This document shows, one piece after another, positions 1 through 9,747 of a stretch of DNA of 64,000 nt. Below the pieces are notes generated by a model that saw nothing but the letters and a program-made list of their open reading frames with translations, had not been told where the DNA came from and made no database searches. Numbering within the stretch: position 1 is the stretch's first letter; each line of letters opens with the position of its first letter. The DNA comes from Azospirillaceae bacterium (GTDB lineage Bacteria > Pseudomonadota > Alphaproteobacteria > Azospirillales > Azospirillaceae). The position numbers and the translations under genes were made by a program. The stretch spans positions 248,001-312,000 of the forward strand of contig DASQNC010000025.1 of assembly GCA_035645145.1 (NCBI GenBank), in the 5' to 3' direction.

Positions 1-169
1 GCCCCAGCCCTTCTCATGCCGCCGAGCGCATGTCTCCACGCACACGGCTTCGTCCTCAAGCGCCAGCAGCGCTCCACTGGGCTTGCGCGCCCCTGTTGGA
101 ACACTGGGGCGGCGCGGGGCCCGGTGGCGCCCGCCACTCAGCAAAAGTCGAAACGTTCGCTGGGCGGTT
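1..169. other. Window edge, no gene recognised
   Basis: This is the stretch downstream of kdsA up to the window edge. I see no convincing reading frame on either strand and no RNA gene. In related genomes eno often follows kdsA, but its start is not visible here. A gene beginning at the very edge on the minus strand (ATG at 15-17) cannot be judged. Confidence 0.4.
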
Positions 170-1003
170 TCAGGCGCTGGCCGCTCCCTTGGCGATGCGG
201 TCCAGTGCCGCCAGTGTCCGCAGGATGCCGGGCAGGTCCTTCAGGTGGACCATGTTCGGCCCGTCGCTGGGCGCGCGGTCCGGCTCCTCGTGCGCTTCCA
301 TGAACACGGCCGCGACGCCCACGGCCACGGCCGCGCGCGCCAGGACGGGAACGAACTGGCGGTCGCCGCCCGACCGGTCCCCCTGCCCGCCCGGCCGCTG
401 GACGGAATGGGTCGCGTCGAACACCACCGGATAGCCGGTTTCGGCCATGACCGGCAGCGACCGCATGTCGGACACGAGCATGTTGTAGCCGAAGCTGGCC
501 CCCCGCTCGCACAGCAGGATGTCCTGGTTGCCCGTGGACGCCACCTTGGCGGCGACGTTCCGCATCTCCCACGGCGACAGGAACTGCCCCTTCTTCACAT
601 TGACGGGCTTTCCGGTCCGGCCGGCGGCGACCAGCAGGTCGGTTTGCCGGCACAGGAAGGCGGGAATTTGCAGGAGGTCAACCGCTTCGGCCACCGGTGC
701 GCACTGTTCGGGAGCATGCACGTCGGTGATGACGGGCAGCCCCAGCGTGGAGCGCACCTCCGCCAGCACCTCCAGCCCCTTGTCCATGCCAAGCCCACGA
801 TCCCCCGACACGGACGTGCGGTTCGCCTTGTCGTAGGACGACTTGTAGATCAGCCCGACGCCCGCCGCGGCGGCCATCTCCTTGAGCGCCGCCGCCGTCT
901 CCAGTGCGTGCGCCCGGCTTTCCAGGGCGCAGGGGCCCGCGATCAGGACGAACGGCAGGTCGTTGCCGATTGCGAGATTGCCGACCTTGATGTGACGGTT
1001 CAT
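170..1003 (-). CDS. kdsA: 3-deoxy-8-phosphooctulonate synthase (KDO-8-P synthase)
   Basis: Condenses phosphoenolpyruvate with arabinose 5-phosphate to make KDO-8-phosphate, a precursor of the inner core of lipopolysaccharide; cytosolic. The 277-residue product has the family's length and hallmark stretches: AGPCALES near residue 22, DKANRTS, ITDVHAPEQ, LPxFL-type IPAFLCRQTDLL, NVKKGQF and SDGPNMV. Residue 25 is Cys, where the E. coli enzyme has Asn. In this family that Cys marks the metal-dependent class. I chose the ATG at 1003, since homologues begin close to NRHIKVGN; an in-frame upstream start at 1033 adds ten residues without a better ribosome site. It follows pyrG on the same strand, separated by a strong hairpin. 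Confidence 0.95.
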   Translation of the reverse strand: MNRHIKVGNLAIGNDLPFVLIAGPCALESRAHALETAAALKEMAAAAGVGLIYKSSYDKANRTSVSGDRGLGMDKGLEVLAEVRSTLGLPVITDVHAPEQCAPVAEAVDLLQIPAFLCRQTDLLVAAGRTGKPVNVKKGQFLSPWEMRNVAAKVASTGNQDILLCERGASFGYNMLVSDMRSLPVMAETGYPVVFDATHSVQRPGGQGDRSGGDRQFVPVLARAAVAVGVAAVFMEAHEEPDRAPSDGPNMVHLKDLPGILRTLAALDRIAKGAASA

Positions 1004-1110
1004 GGGGAGGCTCGATGGAAGCGGAGGAAACAATTCAGGATAACAGGCCGGCCGCGGGCCGGAACAGCTTGGGGCGGGATCGGAACCCGATCGCGCCCCC
1101 CTTTACGAAA

Positions 1111-1141
1111 GTTGGGGGCGGCCTGACGAGCCGCCCCCAAC
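1111..1141 (-). terminator. Hairpin terminator between pyrG and kdsA
   Basis: A perfect 12-bp inverted repeat (1111-1122 with 1130-1141) flanks a 7-base loop. On the minus strand it follows the pyrG stop by about 20 bases, and only a short T-containing stretch follows the stem. It probably ends or weakens transcription from pyrG into kdsA. Confidence 0.6.
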
Positions 1142-1161
1142 CTTTCCGCGATCAATTCCAA

Positions 1162-2829
<1,668 letters not shown>

Positions 2830-2853
2830 CTAACAACTCGCTTGACGTGATTA

Positions 2854-3195
2854 TCAGCGCAGGGGAGCGGCGGGAGCCTGATTCGGGGTCTGCTGGCCGG
2901 CCGGGGCCGCCGGGGCGGCAGGCTGCTGGAACGGGGTCGGCGGCAGCGTGTCGACGATCGAACGCGGACGGTTGTGCGCCCCCGCCAGAATCGCCAGCAC
3001 CACGCTGGTCAACATGAACGCACCCGCCAGGATCGCCGTCGTGCGGGTCAACAGGTTCGCCGTGCCGCGCGCGGTCATGAAACCGCCGCCACCCCCGCCG
3101 ATTCCAAGACCACCCCCTTCCGAGCGCTGGATGAGGACCACGCCGACAAGGGCCAGGGCGATCAACAGGTGGACGACGAGGATGACGGATTCCAT
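2854..3195 (-). CDS. secG: Preprotein translocase subunit SecG
   Basis: Small inner-membrane subunit of the SecYEG channel that assists protein export. The 113-residue product has two hydrophobic segments (about residues 3-22 and 52-70), with the conserved cytoplasmic loop QRSEGGGLG followed by a glycine run and LTRTTAILA. The Pro/Ala-rich tail is the usual variable C-terminus. A GAAGG ribosome site lies nine bases before the ATG. It sits between tpiA and pyrG on the same strand. No tRNA gene follows it, unlike in enterobacteria. Confidence 0.95.
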   Translation of the reverse strand: MESVILVVHLLIALALVGVVLIQRSEGGGLGIGGGGGGFMTARGTANLLTRTTAILAGAFMLTSVVLAILAGAHNRPRSIVDTLPPTPFQQPAAPAAPAGQQTPNQAPAAPLR

Positions 3196-3264
3196 GGACG
3201 CGAACCTTCAACAACCGACCGGGACGCAGGACCGGCGGTGATTACCCGAACGGAGGATGCGGCG

Positions 3265-4020
3265 CTAGCGCGAACTGCGCGCGATCGCCCAGAAATCCTC
3301 CGCCTTGAGGCTGGCACCGCCCACCAACGCCCCATCCACATCGACAAGCGCGAGGATTTCGGCCGCGTTCGACGGCTTCACCGAACCACCGTACAAGATG
3401 CGCACCCCGTCGGCCGACGCAACCCGTGCGGCAAGCTGGCTGCGGATGTGACCATGCATGGCGGCTATGTCGTCCAGCGTGGGCGTCTTGCCCGTCCCGA
3501 TGGCCCACACCGGTTCGTAGGCCACCACCGTGTTCGCGGCGGTCGCCCCATCGGGGATCGAGCCCGCCAATTGCCCGGCGACCACGTCAAAGGCCCGCCC
3601 CTGCTCGCGTTCCGCCTCGGTCTCGCCGACGCAGACGATCGCCGTCAACCCGGCGCCGTGCGCGGCCGCCACCTTCGCGCGCACCACCGCGTCCGTCTCG
3701 CCGTGGTCCTGCCGGCGCTCGGAATGGCCCAGGATGACGTACGCGCACTCCGCATCCCTCAGCATCGGGGCCGAAACGTCGCCGGTGTGGGCGCCATTGG
3801 CCTTGGCATGGCAATCCTGCGCCCCCAGCCGGAGGGCGCTGCCGGACAGCACCTCGCCGACGGGCAGCAGCCACGGGAACGGCGGGCAGACCAGAAGCTC
3901 GGCCGCGGGTTGCCCTTCGGCCTGGACCTTCTGAAGGAGCGCACTGGCAAGCGACGTTCCCTCGGTCCGCAGTCCGTTCATCTTCCAGTTTCCGGCGATC
4001 AGGGCGCGGCGGCTCGTCAT
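3265..4020 (-). CDS. tpiA: Triosephosphate isomerase
   Basis: Interconverts dihydroxyacetone phosphate and glyceraldehyde 3-phosphate in glycolysis and gluconeogenesis; cytosolic TIM barrel. The 251-residue product keeps the catalytic Lys in AGNWKMN, the catalytic His in ILGHSERR, the catalytic Glu in [13 protein letters not shown] (with the mobile loop) and the phosphate-binding YGGSV. I chose the ATG at 4020 because a GAGGA ribosome site sits about nine bases upstream; the ATG at 4029 would touch that site. It is the first gene of the tpiA-secG-pyrG-kdsA run and is divergent from ppiD. Confidence 0.96.
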   Translation of the reverse strand: MTSRRALIAGNWKMNGLRTEGTSLASALLQKVQAEGQPAAELLVCPPFPWLLPVGEVLSGSALRLGAQDCHAKANGAHTGDVSAPMLRDAECAYVILGHSERRQDHGETDAVVRAKVAAAHGAGLTAIVCVGETEAEREQGRAFDVVAGQLAGSIPDGATAANTVVAYEPVWAIGTGKTPTLDDIAAMHGHIRSQLAARVASADGVRILYGGSVKPSNAAEILALVDVDGALVGGASLKAEDFWAIARSSR

Positions 4021-4188
4021 GTCGTGCATTCCTCGTGCGTTGGAGGCCCGGAGGCGTCCGGGGATGCCCTCGCTTTAGCAACCGGCGCCGCCGCGGGCAA
4101 TTCGACGTTGCCGGTAGCCGAACCGGCTCCCTATAGTGCCCGCCGCCCTGCAAAGGGGCTGCGCCTTTGGTCGAAAGCGTTCCGGTCC

Positions 4189-6069
4189 ATGCTCCAATCC
4201 ATCCGTGACAAGGCCTCGTCCTGGATCGTCAAGGTCCTGTTCATCGTGCTCGTCCTCAGCTTCGCCGTCTGGGGTGTGGGCGACATCTTCCGCGGCGGCG
4301 GCCCGCAGCGGACCGTGGCCGAGGTCGGCGACACCGAGATCACGACCCCGGAGGTGGATCGGGAGTTCCGGCAACTCCTCAACCAGTACCGGCAGCTCTT
4401 CGGCGGTCAGTTCGATATCGAGCAGGCACGTCAGTTCGGCCTCGTCGACCGGGCGGTCGAATCCCTCGTGCAGCAGGCCCTGTATATGGAGGCCGCACGG
4501 GAAGCCGGCCTTCGCGTGGGCGACGACCTGTTGCGTCGGGAAGTCCAGAAGGTGCCGGCCTTCCGCAACGCCGCCGGTCAGTTCGATCCCAACCAGTTCC
4601 GTCTGGTGCTTCAGCAGAACGGCCTGAGCGAGCAGGGCTTTGTCGAGATGCTGCGCGCCGAAATCATCCGCGGGCAGCTGGTCGGGGCGGTCACGGCGGG
4701 CGTCGATGCCCCGGATCCGCTGGTGTCGGACCTCTTCCGCTTCCGGGGCGAACGCCGCGTGGCCGAGGTGATCGACATCCCCGCCGCCCGGTTCAACGAC
4801 ATTCCCGAACCGGATGAAGGCGCCCTGTCCAAATTCCATCGGGAACATCCCGACCGCTTCATGCGCCCGGAAACGCGCGACGTCGTCGTTCTCAAGCTCA
4901 CGACCGACGATGTGATGGACGAGGTTTCGGCCAGCAACGAGGAGATCGCGCAGCTGTACCAGGCGCGGATCACGGACTTCCGGCAGCCGGAGCGCCGCAC
5001 CGTGGCGCTGGTGCAAGCCAACGACGAGGAGACCGCGCGCCGGATCGCCGATGCCGCCAAGGAGTCGGGCGACATCGCCGCCGCGGCGACTGCGGCCGGC
5101 ACCGATGCCATTCCGGTGGAGCGCGCCACCCGCGAACAACTCTTCCCGGAGGAAGTGCGCGAACCCGCCTTCACCACGCCCGAGGGCGGTGTCGCCGGAC
5201 CTTTGCAGACCCCGCTCGGCTGGTACGTGGTCGGTGTGAAGGAGGTTCAGCCGGCGACCGAAAAGACGCTGGCGGAGGTGCGTGAACAGCTGTCCCAGAC
5301 GGTCCGGCAGGAGAAGGCCGCCGAACGCCTGTACGACATGGCCAACAGGATCGAGGATGCGCTGGCCGGCGGCGCCACGCTGGAGGAGACGGCCGAGCGC
5401 AACCAGCTTCGACTGGAAAAGGTCCGGAACGTGGATGCCACCGGGCGTATCGCGGGCGGCGCACAGGCGCCGGCGATCCCGGGTCTGGCCCAAATCCTCG
5501 GCACCGCCTTCTCCCAGGACCAGGGGACGGCCAGCCGGCTGCTGGAAACCCGTGAGGGCACCTACTACGCCGTCCGGGTCGACGCGGTCACGCCATCCGT
5601 CCTGCCCCCGCTGGCCGAGATCCGCGACCAAGTCGCAGCCGGCTGGAAGGCGGAGGAACGGCTGCGGCGGGCGGGCGAGTTGGCCCGGAGCCTCGTCACC
5701 GAAATCGAAGGCGGAAAGACCCTGGATGCCGTCGCCGAGGCTCACGGGCTGGACACCGCCACCACGGAGCCCTTGTCGCGGTCGCCCGGCGGCAGCCCGG
5801 TACCTCCCACGATCCTCAGCCGCCTGTTCGAAATGAAACCCGGTGGCCTGACCCTGGCCGAAAGCCCGGCGGGCTGGACGGTGGCCCGCCTCGTGGAGGT
5901 GCAGGCCGCCGACCCCGCGGCGTCGGAGCCGCAGGTCCGCCAACTGGGCGAACAGGTGGACCAGGCGATGGCCCGCGACCTGCTGGCGCAGTTCACCGGC
6001 GCCTTGCGCCAGGCGATCCCGGTGGACATCAATCGTCGCGCGATCGAGGAATTGACGCGCAGCAATTGA
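4189..6069 (+). CDS. ppiD: Peptidylprolyl isomerase PpiD / SurA N-terminal domain protein
   Basis: Inner-membrane-anchored periplasmic folding factor that helps proteins leaving the Sec channel. The 626-residue product is close to the 623 of E. coli PpiD. A short cytoplasmic N-terminus (MLQSIRDKASSW) precedes one transmembrane segment at about residues 15-33. A SurA_N-type chaperone domain follows (EVDREFRQLLNQ onward), then a parvulin-like domain at about residues 240-360 with EPAFTTPEGGVAGPLQTPLGW, then a long C-terminal chaperone region. The frame is open far upstream, but the ATG at 4189 gives the family's N-terminus. It is followed by trpD after 51 bases. Confidence 0.92.
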   Translation: MLQSIRDKASSWIVKVLFIVLVLSFAVWGVGDIFRGGGPQRTVAEVGDTEITTPEVDREFRQLLNQYRQLFGGQFDIEQARQFGLVDRAVESLVQQALYMEAAREAGLRVGDDLLRREVQKVPAFRNAAGQFDPNQFRLVLQQNGLSEQGFVEMLRAEIIRGQLVGAVTAGVDAPDPLVSDLFRFRGERRVAEVIDIPAARFNDIPEPDEGALSKFHREHPDRFMRPETRDVVVLKLTTDDVMDEVSASNEEIAQLYQARITDFRQPERRTVALVQANDEETARRIADAAKESGDIAAAATAAGTDAIPVERATREQLFPEEVREPAFTTPEGGVAGPLQTPLGWYVVGVKEVQPATEKTLAEVREQLSQTVRQEKAAERLYDMANRIEDALAGGATLEETAERNQLRLEKVRNVDATGRIAGGAQAPAIPGLAQILGTAFSQDQGTASRLLETREGTYYAVRVDAVTPSVLPPLAEIRDQVAAGWKAEERLRRAGELARSLVTEIEGGKTLDAVAEAHGLDTATTEPLSRSPGGSPVPPTILSRLFEMKPGGLTLAESPAGWTVARLVEVQAADPAASEPQVRQLGEQVDQAMARDLLAQFTGALRQAIPVDINRRAIEELTRSN

Positions 6070-6120
6070 CGGGCGCCCGCCGGATACGGCGGGGCCCGGG
6101 TGTTCCGGGGAGGAAGGCGG

Positions 6121-7158
6121 ATGCCGGGGGCGGACATAACCCAGATGAAGGCGTTGATCGCCCGCGTGGCCGCGGGCGAACGTCTGAACGAGGCGGACGC
6201 CATGACCGCCTTCGACGCCATCATGTCCGGCAATGCGACACCGTCGCAGATGGGCGGCTTCCTCATGGCCCTGCGGATCCGCGGGGAAACCGTGGACGAG
6301 ATCACGGGCGCCGCGCGCATCCTGCGGGCCAAGGCGGTTCCCATCCGCGCGCCCGCCGGGGCCATCGACACCTGCGGCACCGGCGGCGACGCCTCCGGCA
6401 CCTTCAACATTTCGACATGCACCGCCTTCGTGGTCGCCGCCTGCGGCGTGCCGGTCGCCAAGCATGGGAACCGCGCCATGTCGTCCCGGTCGGGCGCGGC
6501 CGACGTGTTGACGGCGCTCGGCGTCGATGTGGAGTGCGACATGGCCGCCGTGCAGCGCGCGCTGCACGAGCTCGGCATCTGCTTCCTGATGGCGCCGCGC
6601 CACCACACGGCCATGCGGAACGTTGCGGGCACGCGTGTGGAGTTGGGCACGCGAACCATCTTCAATCTGCTGGGCCCCCTGTCGAACCCGGCAGGCGCCC
6701 GGCGCCAGCTTCTGGGTGTTTTCTCGCGGGATTGGGTCGAGCCGTTGGCCCACGTGCTCGGCCGCCTGGGCGCGGAATCCGCCTGGGTCGTCCACGGAAC
6801 GGACGGGCTCGATGAGCTGACGACGACCGGCGTCTCCCACGTGGCCCAACTCCGCGGCGGCGAGGTGACGAGCTTCGAGGTGGAGCCGGGACACGCCGGC
6901 CTGCCGGTGTCCAATCCGGCGGACCTCAAGGGCGGCGATGCCGAAACCAACGCCGCGGCCCTGCGCGCGGTCCTGTCGGGGGCGCACGGGGCCTACCGGG
7001 ACATTGTCCTTCTCAACGCCGCCGCAGCCCTTGTCGTGGCCGGAAAGGCGGCCGACCTGCGCACGGGGGCGGACATGGCCCGCCAAGCGGTGGACAGTGG
7101 TGCCGCCCGTGGCAAGCTCGACGCGCTCGTGGCGCTGACACGGGGAGCGGCAGCGTGA
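6121..7158 (+). CDS. trpD: Anthranilate phosphoribosyltransferase
   Basis: Transfers phosphoribose from PRPP to anthranilate, the second step of tryptophan synthesis. The 345-residue product carries the PRPP-binding [14 protein letters not shown] at about residues 80-93, the anthranilate-site [17 protein letters not shown], and [10 protein letters not shown]. The start at 6121 has a GGAGGA ribosome site six bases upstream; an in-frame ATG at 6100 is upstream of that site. Its stop overlaps the GTG of trpC, so the two are translationally coupled. trpE and trpG are not in this window, although trpG often precedes trpD in relatives. Confidence 0.96.
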   Translation: MPGADITQMKALIARVAAGERLNEADAMTAFDAIMSGNATPSQMGGFLMALRIRGETVDEITGAARILRAKAVPIRAPAGAIDTCGTGGDASGTFNISTCTAFVVAACGVPVAKHGNRAMSSRSGAADVLTALGVDVECDMAAVQRALHELGICFLMAPRHHTAMRNVAGTRVELGTRTIFNLLGPLSNPAGARRQLLGVFSRDWVEPLAHVLGRLGAESAWVVHGTDGLDELTTTGVSHVAQLRGGEVTSFEVEPGHAGLPVSNPADLKGGDAETNAAALRAVLSGAHGAYRDIVLLNAAAALVVAGKAADLRTGADMARQAVDSGAARGKLDALVALTRGAAA

Positions 7159-7967
7159 GCGGCAACCCGGCCCCGGCGGGCGATGTCCTGGCCCGCATCT
7201 GCGCCGACAAGCGCGCCGACCTCGCGGTGCGGATGGCGTCCCGTCCCTTCGCCGAAGTCGACCGCGCCGCACGGGTCGCCGGGCCAACGCGCGGATTCAA
7301 GGCGGCCTTGGATGCGCGCACGCGGGCGGGGCGCTACGGGCTGATCGCCGAAATCAAGCGCGCCTCGCCCAGCCGGGGACTGATCCGCGCGGACTTCGAT
7401 CCCGTCCGCTTGGCGCAAGCCTATGCGGAGGGGGGGGCCACCTGCCTGTCGGTCCTGACGGATGGTCCCTACTTCCAGGGAACGGACGCCCATTTGCAGG
7501 CGGCGCGCGGCGCCTGCCCCTTGCCGGTGCTGCGCAAGGACTTCATGCTGGACCCGTATCAGATCGCCGAAAGCCGTGCCCTTGGCGCCGATTGCGTCCT
7601 GCTGATCATGGCGGCGCTGGACGACGGGCAGGCCGGCGAACTGGCGGCGGCGGCCATCGAGTACGGGTTGGACATGCTGGTCGAGGTCCACGACGCCCCG
7701 GAAATGGAACGGGCCCTGCGATTGCCCGCATCCGCGCTGCTCGGCGTGAACAACCGCAACCTCAAGACCCTGTCCATCGACCTCGCCACGACCGAGGCGC
7801 TGGCCGCGATGGTTCCGCCCGGCCGGCAACTGGTCAGCGAAAGCGGGCTCCACACACCGGCCGATCTGGCGCGCATGGCCAAGGTGGGCGCCCGCTGCTT
7901 CCTGGTCGGCGAGTCCCTCATGCGGCAGGACGATGTGACCGCCGCCGTGCGGGCGCTCCTCGCATGA
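7155..7967 (+). CDS. trpC: Indole-3-glycerol phosphate synthase
   Basis: Closes the indole ring to form indole-3-glycerol phosphate in tryptophan synthesis; cytosolic TIM barrel. The 270-residue product shows [13 protein letters not shown] (catalytic Lys), [15 protein letters not shown] (catalytic Lys), [10 protein letters not shown] and [11 protein letters not shown]. It is the monofunctional form, without a fused TrpF. Translation starts at a GTG overlapping the trpD stop (GTGA), and its own stop overlaps the moaC start (ATGA), so trpD-trpC-moaC is tightly coupled. Confidence 0.96.
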   Translation: MSGNPAPAGDVLARICADKRADLAVRMASRPFAEVDRAARVAGPTRGFKAALDARTRAGRYGLIAEIKRASPSRGLIRADFDPVRLAQAYAEGGATCLSVLTDGPYFQGTDAHLQAARGACPLPVLRKDFMLDPYQIAESRALGADCVLLIMAALDDGQAGELAAAAIEYGLDMLVEVHDAPEMERALRLPASALLGVNNRNLKTLSIDLATTEALAAMVPPGRQLVSESGLHTPADLARMAKVGARCFLVGESLMRQDDVTAAVRALLA

Positions 7968-8440
7968 GCGGCCTGACCCACTTCGACGCCAACGGCAACG
8001 CCGTCATGGTGGACGTGACGGCCAAGGACGTGACCGAGCGCACGGCCACCGCGAAGGGCGCCGTGTTCATGACGGCGGACACGCTCCGCCTCGTCATGGA
8101 GGGCGGCATGAAGAAGGGCGACGTGCTGGCGGTGGCCCGGCTGGCCGGCATCATGGGCGCCAAGCGCACCCCCGACCTGATTCCCCTGTGCCACCCCCTG
8201 CCCCTCACCGGCGTCATGGTCGATCTCGCGTGCGATTCCGACCGGGGCTGCATCGAGATCACCGCGACGTGCAAGCTTGCCGGGCGGACGGGGGTGGAGA
8301 TGGAGGCGCTGACCGCGGTCACCGTGGCGGCGCTGACCATCTACGACATGTGCAAGGCCGTGGACCGGTCCATGCGCATTGGAGATGTGCGCCTGGTCCA
8401 CAAGAGCGGCGGCAAATCGGGCACGTACGAGGGCGCGTGA
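7964..8440 (+). CDS. moaC: Cyclic pyranopterin monophosphate synthase
   Basis: Converts the MoaA product to cyclic pyranopterin monophosphate in molybdenum cofactor synthesis. The 158-residue product has [25 protein letters not shown]-type N-terminal sequence, the active-site region [17 protein letters not shown], and the C-terminal MCKAVDRSM, in which Asp and Lys are catalytic. The ATG overlaps the trpC stop by four bases, and its TGA shares one base with the moeA ATG. Being next to moeA supports joint expression for cofactor assembly. Confidence 0.96.
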   Translation: MSGLTHFDANGNAVMVDVTAKDVTERTATAKGAVFMTADTLRLVMEGGMKKGDVLAVARLAGIMGAKRTPDLIPLCHPLPLTGVMVDLACDSDRGCIEITATCKLAGRTGVEMEALTAVTVAALTIYDMCKAVDRSMRIGDVRLVHKSGGKSGTYEGA

Positions 8441-9651
8441 TGCTTTCGGTCCAGGCGGCGCTGGAACGGATCCTGGAGACCGCCCACCCGCTTCCGGCGG
8501 AACTGGTGGCCCTGCCGGACGCGCTCGGGCGGGTCCTTGCGGAACCCGTGACCTCCCGCCGGACCCAGCCGCCGATGGCCGTTTCCGCCATGGACGGCTG
8601 GGCCGTCCGCGCCGCGGACATTGCCTCGGTACCGACCGTGCTGCGACAGATCGGGACCGTTCCCGCCGGTGGCCGCTTCGACGGGTGCGTCGAGGCCGGG
8701 ACGTGCGTGCGCATCTTCACCGGCGCCCCCCTGCCCGAAGGGGCCGACGCGATCCTGATCCAGGAGAACGCGTCGGCGGCCGCCGACGCCGTGACCGCCC
8801 TCGAGTCGGTGCCGCCGGGCCGGCATGTGCGTCCCGCGGGCCTCGATTTCCAGGCGGGGGAGCCCGGCTTGCCGGCCGGTCGTGCCCTGAGGGCGCGTGA
8901 CATCGGCTTGGCGGCGGCGATGAACGTGCCCTGGCTGATGGTGCACCGGCGCCCCCGGGTGGCCATCCTGTCCACGGGCGACGAGATCGTCCTGCCGGGG
9001 GATCCCGTCGGGCCGAACCAGATCGTCAGCGCCAACGGCCCGGCCCTGGCCGCCCTCGTCACGGCCTGCGGCGGCGTGCCCATTCACCTGGGTATCGCGC
9101 CGGACGAGGCGGGGGCGCTGCGGCGGATGGCCGAGGGCGCCCGTGGCGCCGACCTTCTGGTCACATCGGGCGGGGCCTCCGTCGGGGACCACGACCTGGT
9201 CCGCGATGTGCTGGGCGAAGGGGGGCTTGCGATCGATTTCTGGAAGATCGCCATGCGCCCGGGCAAACCGCTGATGTTCGGCCGCGCGGGCGGGGTCCCG
9301 CTCCTCGGCCTGCCGGGCAATCCGGTGTCGGCGTACGTGTGCGCGCTGCTGTTCCTGCGCCCGCTGCTGCTCGCCATGCAGGGTCTGGCGGTCGGGGACG
9401 AGACCGTGGCCGCCCGTCTGGGCGCCCCCCTGCCCGCCAACGACCAGCGCCAGGACTATCTGCGGGCCGAGGTGTCGCTGGACGGGGACGGCGTGCCGGT
9501 CGCAACGCCGTTCGCCAAGCAGGACAGTTCGATGATGACGCTGCTGGCCCGGTCCGACGGGCTCATCGTCCGCGACCCGCATGCCCCGGCCGTGTCGGCC
9601 GGGGCGACGGTGCGCCTGCTCCGGTTCCCTGCTGGCGGACCGGCGCTTTAG
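8440..9651 (+). CDS. moeA: Molybdopterin molybdotransferase
   Basis: Inserts molybdenum into adenylated molybdopterin, the last general step of molybdenum cofactor synthesis. The 403-residue product has the MoeA pattern: PPMAVSAMDGWAVR near residue 45, RIFTGAPLPEGAD, LSTGDEIV, TSGGASVGDHDLV and GLPGNPVSA (molybdopterin-binding fold), then the C-terminal beta domain. The start codon overlaps the moaC stop (TGATG). It is the last gene of the trpDC-moaC-moeA run and is followed by a strong hairpin facing the convergent RTX gene. Confidence 0.96.
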   Translation: MLSVQAALERILETAHPLPAELVALPDALGRVLAEPVTSRRTQPPMAVSAMDGWAVRAADIASVPTVLRQIGTVPAGGRFDGCVEAGTCVRIFTGAPLPEGADAILIQENASAAADAVTALESVPPGRHVRPAGLDFQAGEPGLPAGRALRARDIGLAAAMNVPWLMVHRRPRVAILSTGDEIVLPGDPVGPNQIVSANGPALAALVTACGGVPIHLGIAPDEAGALRRMAEGARGADLLVTSGGASVGDHDLVRDVLGEGGLAIDFWKIAMRPGKPLMFGRAGGVPLLGLPGNPVSAYVCALLFLRPLLLAMQGLAVGDETVAARLGAPLPANDQRQDYLRAEVSLDGDGVPVATPFAKQDSSMMTLLARSDGLIVRDPHAPAVSAGATVRLLRFPAGGPAL

Positions 9652-9711
9652 GCTTGATCGACGACAAGACCGTGTGTCGGCCTGTCGGACGAAATGGCTT
9701 TCCCGTTTCGG

Positions 9712-9742
9712 AAGGGGGCCGGCTCGAAGAGCCGGCCCCCTT
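9712..9742. terminator. Bidirectional terminator between moeA and the RTX gene
   Basis: A perfect 14-bp inverted repeat (9712-9725 with 9729-9742) encloses a GAA loop. It has A's on its left edge and T's on its right, so it can act on both strands. It lies between two convergent genes, 60 bases after moeA and 6 before the end of the RTX gene. Confidence 0.8.
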
Positions 9743-9747
9743 GCCGG

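Noticed and set aside
3196-3264. tRNA gene after secG, as in enterobacteria
   Set aside because: The gap is only 69 bases and no cloverleaf or T-loop sequence is visible.
2974-4188. Very long open frame upstream of ppiD (and similar long antisense frames over most genes)
   Set aside because: High GC makes stops rare, and this stretch is antisense to secG and tpiA with no homology. The gene starts at 4189.
4075-7287. 1070-codon minus-strand frame across ppiD and trpD
   Set aside because: Antisense shadow of two well-recognised genes with no family features.
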